Assembly: GCA_025765615.1 (NCBI GenBank)
Contig: JAIVFJ010000316.1
Coordinates: forward strand, 1 to 64,000
From: Zopfochytrium polystomum
Lineage: Eukaryota; Chytridiomycota; Chytridiomycetes; Chytridiales; Chytridiaceae
Reading direction: 5' to 3'
Length of the DNA stretch: 64,000 bases
The translations under genes were made by a program, and so were the position numbers. Below are positions 57,815 through 64,000 of the stretch, one piece after another. The notes below the pieces were generated by a model. It had not been told where the DNA came from. It searched no databases and saw only the letters and a list, made by a program, of their open reading frames with translations. Within the stretch, counting starts at the first letter, position 1, and the number at the start of each line of letters is the position of its first letter.

Positions 57815-60800
57815 GGGAAAAAAACGTGTGGGCGCTGGGACTGGGTACCTCGAGCGACTTGATAAACCAAAAGCTTCCTGTCTTTTTTCCATGCTCAAAG
57901 AAAAGGTAGCGGCAGAATAACAGCTTTCCAGTTATGTCAATGTACACAAACAGACTGCTGTACAGACCGCCATTACGCGACCGCTCTACTTTTCCTTTCG
58001 CCTTTGTGGACTCCAGGAACGACATGGACCGCTCATTGATCTATTTTGAGCTCTGCGGACGCCATTCTGCTTTTCTTCTTTCTCCGGCTTAAATATGAGG
58101 TACAACCAAACAAAACAATGCGTAAAGTTGTAGAGCACATCGCGGTAACTCACTGTGATTTTGCCCATCTGCGACATCTTTATTTGTTCGTTGACCGGTA
58201 CTTTATTGCGGTACTTGATTGACAACACAAATGATTCCACCGGTAAAAAAAAAAAAAGAAAAAAAAAAATGTCGGCGGTATGTCGGCCTGTTGCAAACTC
58301 CTAAGCGGGCCAAAAACTTTGCTCAAGGGCGCTATAGGCGACCGTCATAAGCTTCAGCTATCCGCCTCTTCGCGTTCCCCAAACTCAATGAGGACGGGAG
58401 GGTCAAAACAACAAAAAAAAAAAAACAAAAACAAAAAAAAAAGGAGACCCGACCGATGACGATTAGAAAGACCAGGCAGCCCGTGGGCATCCCGTAGCCA
58501 CCTGCCGGGACACAATAACCCTTCCCGCAAATACGCCCCCGCGTTGTTTGCATGGAGACCTAGAAAAAGCTCTTACCTGTCATCTTCCTATCCTCTTACC
58601 AGTCCCTCATAACGTCCCCGGCCCGCTGGGGCAACTAGCATCGCGAGGTTGCTCCGCGCGCAGCGTCCGATCGACTTTGACGGAATAGACGGCGATGTTC
58701 GCGTTTCGTTCATGTCGGTTTCTGAGCACTTCCAAGCGCCGCTGCCCGCAACCGCTCTCCCTTGCCATATTCAGATGACATGGAGCCATCGAGTTCCGAA
58801 TATTCCTGGTGAATTGCGACACGGCGAGCTGATGACGACCTGATCGCGTAATCTGCAATTGTTTTGTCGACATGGAACCGACAAGGTGCCTGGCACTGGC
58901 TCGCAAAGAACCGGTCGAAGAGAAGAGGCGGTGGCTGTGGGGTCCGACGGATTTGGAGAGACGGCACCGGCTCGCGCTCCGGCCACACAGAATTGGCACC
59001 CTCGCCGCGTGGACCCCGATTCCACTGGACGACGGGTTCTCCGGATTGGGAACGAGCACAGGGGTTGGGTGTTGTGGCTGAGCGATGGAGACTAAGCGGT
59101 AAGTGGTCGAGTACGACGCAGCGAACGCAAGACAGCACCAGACGGGCAACCTCCCCGTACCGCCGTAACCCTCAGCGAGATGCCCAACTCGAGGGTCGTG
59201 CGGTCCGATCGATCGGATCGTAGGGGGACTCTCTCGTCGAGTCTGGGTGCACGAAGCTGGTCTTGCCAACACACCTGCGTGCTCCTCTTCTCACCCTACT
59301 GCACCTTCCTCTCACTCCCCCGATCATACGAGGCGAAAAGGTCACCTCAGGACGCACCCACGCGGTCGAATTCTCGCCATGGTGCTCACCGTAGAGCTCG
59401 ATTCTCGAGGGGCCCCACCGCCCGTCAGTTTGCAGGTGCACCGAATGCACGAAATCCGGACCCAGAACCAGGAACGCAAGGCTGACTCGGTGTCAAGCTC
59501 AATCGGAGCCTTTCAGACGCCCGCTCCCCAGCCGAACAGGTGAACAGAGTCAACAGCAACCGCGATAGGTTTCGATCGAGATGCAGTGGGCTCTGGGGGT
59601 GAATCCGGCCATCCAACGCTGGCATAGTCCGCGGATTTAACAAACACGGATCAGCGTTGTCACATCGATAGAAATCCGGCTGGCAGGGGCAGCGGGCCGT
59701 TCTTGCCGCCGGCTCTTCTGCGAAGGTTAGGAGGAAAACCAAATGCAGGTACAGGTACCTTACCGCCCAGTCAAAAACGAAACTGGGAGCGACCTTGCCC
59801 CCGCTCCTTCGACGCGCTTGCTCCCAATCTCTTTCCAAGGAATGTCTGCGCTCCGCGCGCGCGACGAGTCGCGGGCACGGGACGATTCCGAGGGTGGAGC
59901 CGGAGAAAAGAGGGGTCGGGTCCGACAGCACGAGGTACCGTACGCAGAGCCTCACGACCGAATACGAGAGCTCAAAGTTGGTTCGCAGGTCTCAAAGGAC
60001 TACGCCCGTGGGGGTGGTAGTGTCGATTGAAGAAAGGTAAGCTGCCACCTGGTTTTTGGAAAACGGGGGGGGCGGGAGGAGGCGTTGCTCTGTGAAGACT
60101 GATGCAAGTCCCCGCCATCCGTACTTCGACGCAGGACAAGACCCCGGCGAACCCCCGACGCGGACGTTTGGGAACCACACGTCCTCAGACCGCAGGCTGG
60201 GTATCAAGCACGACGAGATCGGCGCACAAGGTGGGGAAGGGACGTCGTTGTCTCTTGGGCGGGAACCCTAGGAGTCGTTGTCGAGCCCATTAATCACGCC
60301 GGCTGACGGCCTCCCCGCGAGAGCCGTGCGGGGCTTCAAGTCAAGGCGTTTCCCTACCTCCCTCGGTACGAAGTCCACGGACGTAGGGGGTTTTGGCGGT
60401 GCGACTCCGTTAAAGTCGGGGTTGCGTTTCGCTTCTTGTTTCTTTTGGCGGGAGAGGGGGGGGTTGGGCCAAGTCGGGGCGGAATCCGAGGACCACTGGC
60501 GTTTGCTGTGGGTTTAGGAAGATCTACTGAGGGAGGAGCGCACGGGGGGGAGCAGGGGGAGGTAGGGAGAAGGACGAGGAATGGGATGAGGGTTGTTAGA
60601 TCTGGGAGATGAACCCGTGCAGCCGGCGGTACCGAGGGAGGCATCAAAGGACACCAAAGTCTAGCAAAAACGCCCCCACCTGTACGAATATGTGAGTGAG
60701 GCGCGTCCGGGCAAGCATATACTCTAAGTAGCGGGGAGGGTAGGTGGGTGGGGGGTGGAAGGGGCGCTTTGGTAAGTGAGACAAGCGCCCCAATTTCACA

Positions 60801-61099
60801 GATGCGGTTCGAAGGGTCGAGAGGTGGGTTGTTGCTGCCAAACTTGCTTTTTATCTTAATTTTTCATTTTCCTTCCTTCCTTTGCTCCCTCTCGTTGACA
60901 AACCCCTCGAAACCCTTACAGAAACAAATTGCATTAACCGTACTGATACTTCTCTTTAAACACCGTCCCCACCACTCCATCGTACTTGCTACCCCCCTCC
61001 CCCCCCGCTTCCCTTCACTCGTTTCCCCGTAGCTCTTGGATCCTGCAGGCTCAGGCACGAATGCTTTATCAGAACCCCAAGGTACGTACGAACGAACCG
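57815..61099. other. Gene-poor block between the two bZIP genes
   Basis: 57.9-58.6 kb is AT-rich with A-runs at about 58239-58270 and 58411-58441. 58.6-60.7 kb is CpG-rich, without low-complexity tracts; the open frames (for example 58607-59272 on minus) lack coding bias. 60.8-61.1 kb is C/T-rich and belongs to the 3' side of the second bZIP gene. No RNA gene or mobile-element protein was recognised. Confidence 0.4.
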
Positions 61100-63126
61100 T
61101 TAAACAAGCCAGCCACCCCGGCTCCTAGAAACCAAAAACACACACAGACGCTCCCACGCTCTCACGTTTCACATTTTCTCTCACACACTCACACACAACA
61201 CACACACACACACTCACCCTCCCAAAAACAAAAAAGAAACAATCTCAACGGCAACCAGCTCACCTCTTCAAATACTCAATCTCCCTCTTCATCCTCTCGA
61301 CGCGATCCTTCTCCGCCTCATCCAGTCCGCACCTTCAGCACCCTGTTCTCGTCCGTACAGCCGCGCGACCCCTCGCTGCGGAGGTGCTCGACCTCGGCCA
61401 GCTTCTTTTGGCGCAGCCGGCGGCACGCTTCGCGGTTGCGCATGCTCTTCTCAGAGATGGGTGCGCCGTTCGCGGCTGTGCCGCGGCGGCGGTGGTGGTG
61501 GAGGAGGTCTTGGTAGAGGAGGCGGAGGCTGGTCGGTTGGCGCCGGCGGCGACGGGGGTTGCGGAGGCGGCGCCGCCCGGCCGTCGAGGAGCTGTTTGTC
61601 GAGCGCGGGGAGGACTGGGAGTCGTCTTCGGTGGAGGCCTTGCGCTTGCGGGAGCGGGTTGGCGAGGCGGTGGTGGGTGTGGTGGCGGCGGTAGCGGTGG
61701 GGACGGCGAGCGACAAGCGACGACGCTGCGGCCGCGGCGGCGGAGGACGCGGACGAAGGCGTCCCTCTGCTATGTTGTTTGCATTGCAAAGCCGAGGGTT
61801 TTTTAGGAGGTTCGTTTTTGAGTTGATTACTAAGCATAACCGCCTCCGCCCCGCCCAAAAAAACCAGGAGTCATCGTGCCTCAACGGGGCGGCGAGTGGG
61901 GGCGATATCTCACCTCGCCTCGTGCCGGGGTAAGGTAGCCTCTTCCGCCGTCGTCAGCCCGCGCCATCTCGTACGGTTCAGGGTACCGGCGTGCCGGGTC
62001 AGCAACGTATTTGCTCGGGGCAGTGAAACGCTGCTCGGCGTGCGAGGAGGGGGCTTCGCCTCCTGGCTCGTGACTTGGCCGGTAGTGACCGAGGTCGCTC
62101 TGGTAGACAAGGGCGACGTCTGGAGCTGGTGGGGGTGTATCAAGCAGGAAATGGTGAGAAGACGAGGAAGAGGGGCGAGATCGCTGTCGGTGGGTGGGCG
62201 GAGGGGGGTCTTCGCTCACCTCGTCTGGCGTACACTTCGTGGCCGACGGGAGCCGACGGCGCGTAGCGCCCCGGAGCCGCAGCAGGGTGCCAGACTGTCG
62301 GTTCTCTCGTGGCAGACAGCGGGGAATGGCCGAACAGGTGTCGAGGGGGTTGGCGTGAGGAACCGGCGAGCCACCTCTCCTCCTCCTCTTCCAGGGTAGG
62401 CGGACGCTGCGGGGAGCGGCGGCGGCGGAGGGTGCGCTTCTTGTCGATCGAGCGACGAGGAGTACGGGTGGTACTGCTGCGGAGCGTGCAGCAGCAGCAT
62501 GCTGCTGCTGCTGGTGCGGGTGAGACGGATGGGGGGGGCGGGGGGGTGGTGATAGTGGCGCTGGTGCTGCTGGTGAACGTTCTGGTGGAGGTAAGTGTCC
62601 CAGTGGTTGTGAGCGATGTGCTGCTGCTGCTGCTGCTGGTTGTGGGGTGGGTATTGCGGGTGCTGCTGCTGGTGGTCTTGCTGGTGCAGTCGCATAAAGG
62701 CCTGTTGCTGCGGCTGAATGTTGCTGTTGGTGGTGGTGGTGGTGTTGGTGGTGCTGGTGGTCGACAGTGGGGCGACGCTGCTGTTCTCGTTGCTGGTGCT
62801 GGTGCTGGTGCTGGTGCAGGAGCGAGAGCGAATGGTCACGGCCGACATTCGCCGTCGCCCCCGCCGCCGCCGCCGCCGCCGCCGCCCCCATTGCCCGCAG
62901 CATCGCGATCATTATCATCACCACGACCATCGGCAAGAGTAACAGCACCACCACCACCAGCAGCAGCAGCAGCAGCAGCAGGAGCAGGAGTGCCAGTTAA
63001 TACCGCCGCCGCCGCCCGCCCAGCGGACGGGGGCTTGGGACCTTCTCGCTGTCGTCGGGGTCGACGGATTGTGGGCGACTGCGGCTGTTCCATCCTGTTC
63101 ATGTTGTTGCCAGCCAGTGTTGACAT
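61100..63126 (-). CDS. bZIP transcription factor (copy 2)
   Basis: Starts on minus with MSTLAGNNMNRMEQPQSP. The N-terminal half is Thr-, Gln- and His-rich (QQQAFMRLHQQDHQQQHPQY), later YEMARADDGGRGYLTPARG. The bZIP is ISEKSMRNREACRRLRQKKL, AEVEHLRSE, TDENRVLK and, after a one-base frame change near 61330, LDEAEKDRVERMKREIEYLK. An intron follows at the same place as in copy 1, and a short last exon ends RSRGGWLV at 61100. Frame changes are also needed near 62250 and 62850, all in triplet-rich DNA, and at least one intron lies around 61850-61920. The NREACRR basic region and RVERM-REIEYL end are shared with copy 1 and mark the two as paralogues. It probably binds DNA as a homo- or heterodimer with copy 1. 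Confidence 0.7.
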
Positions 63127-64000
63127 TTTTTCGCCCCCAACTTTTCTAATCAATTTCAGAAAAATCGATGATTGCGTTGCTGATTGAGTGATGATTGATT
63201 GCCAAGAAAGGGTGGGCGGGCGGGGCGGGCGGGCGGGGCGGGTGGGGGAGCAAGGAAGAAGAAGGAAGAAAAAACATGAAACCAGAAGATGCCACTGTTT
63301 CTTACCCCTCAGTCACCTCACTCTTTCCCACCCACATGTTGAGGGAGAAGGCACGAGGCGTGCTCGCGCGCTCGCTCGTCTCTCCCCCTCCCCCCTCCCC
63401 CAACCGTTCTTTGAAAGGCTGAAAACGAAAGGTTGACGGGTTGAAAAGAACGGACGCCACGGAGGAAAGACTCTAGAATGCCTTTCCAAACAAAAAAAAA
63501 AAAAAAAACTCTTCGCTCTGTCTTCTTGTAAGTTTTCAATCCAGATTCAAAAGCCACAAACCCGGTGCTTTTCCTTTGGTTAAAGTCGCAAAAACAGTGG
63601 ACGCCCGAGTGCAACACGACCAGACCGACAATTCTTGTTGGCCGCGAAATCGAGAGGATCCATGTCGAAAAAAAAGAAAAAAGAAGGATACGACTAGTCG
63701 AGGATCTCGCTGTAACAGGCAATCGACAGTTCTAAACGGTAGAACCCAGGTTGCAGAGAGCAAGTAAGTACAAACAAGCCAGTTCCATTGGCGATGCCGT
63801 CGTGAGGGCGGGTTCGGCGGTCGAGTCGGCAGTCGGGGGTCGCCGTCCAAGTTCGAACGAGGAGGGTTTGGGAGCTGCTGATCGGGATTTATTAATACTG
63901 GGATGTTACAGTTTACTCCACCACCACGTTTGCTGGCGCTTCGGGGAAACCCGATTCTTGCAGCGAAGCCCGCACAGATCGTGGCGAGTGAGATACATTC
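63127..64000. other. Upstream region of bZIP copy 2, no gene seen
   Basis: Contains a GGGCGG-rich stretch at about 63208-63245 and an A-run at 63491-63509. Open frames toward the right edge lack coding bias. It should include the promoter of bZIP copy 2. Confidence 0.4.

Noticed and set aside
57986..58240. 84-residue minus frame with possible intron (MSQMGKIT...)
   Set aside because: AT-rich codons unlike the real genes and no recognisable motif; a small intron-split gene cannot be excluded but is not supported.
58607..59272. 221-residue open frame on minus
   Set aside because: No third-position bias, domain, signal or homologue-like motif; comparable frames occur on all strands of this CpG-rich block.
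1..64000. CRISPR array, bacterial operon, phage or plasmid features
   Set aside because: No regularly spaced repeats, no ribosome-binding sites or polycistronic layout; introns and gene content are eukaryotic.

Overview
The window looks like nuclear DNA of a fungus. Evidence: several GC-rich genes (third codon positions mostly G or C) are interrupted by short GT-AG introns of about 50-200 bases, many proteins have Ser/Pro/Gly-rich low-complexity tails, and the recognisable genes include a secreted GH28 polygalacturonase, a PKA catalytic subunit, an Nto1/BRPF-type PHD-bromodomain protein, Hub1, a synaptobrevin-type R-SNARE and kynurenine 3-monooxygenase. A pectinase suggests contact with plant material. 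The TM-SH3 protein, the beta-propeller membrane protein and the 7TM protein would fit an early-diverging (zoosporic) fungus, but that is an impression, not proof.

Layout. 1-0.8 kb is an AT-rich block that appears to cut into a coding remnant. 1.8-5.3 kb holds two secreted-protein genes (PAN/Apple-like, polygalacturonase). 6.0-8.0 kb is a multi-pass membrane protein (minus), with a long imperfect inverted repeat at its 5' side. 9.2-9.9 kb is an NTF2/SnoaL-like protein. 10.1-14.6 kb is a nine-exon single-pass membrane protein with an SBBP-like ectodomain (minus). 15.9-17.6 kb is PKA (minus). 18.8-22.3 kb is a PPR-like, probably mitochondrial protein. 23.3-26.6 kb is a CK1-family kinase (minus), divergent from Hub1 (27.1-27.7 kb, five exons), followed by the Nto1-like gene (28.2-34.4 kb). 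35.0-38.3 kb carries an RGG-rich protein, a small acidic protein and a small secreted protein, all on minus. 38.8-40.9 kb is an AT-richer repeat-like block without genes. 41.4-45.3 kb has two surface-type proteins in tandem (Ser/Thr-rich TM protein, TM-SH3 protein). 45.6-47.4 kb has a tail-anchored protein fragment, an unresolved exon pair and the R-SNARE. 48 kb is a Thr/Asp-rich secreted-type gene; 49.2-51.2 kb is kynurenine monooxygenase; a tRNA-Gly(GCC) lies at 51.9 kb. 52-56 kb and 57.8-61.1 kb are gene-poor. Two paralogous bZIP genes face each other tail to tail at 56.1-57.8 kb (+) and 61.1-63.1 kb (-).

A recurrent oddity: at least ten otherwise good genes change reading frame at one point without a usable intron, including inside the kinase domains of PKA and CK1. 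This is best explained by consensus indel errors, so several CDS entries below are spans that cross a frame break. Exon boundaries given are my own readings of GT-AG sites and protein continuity.
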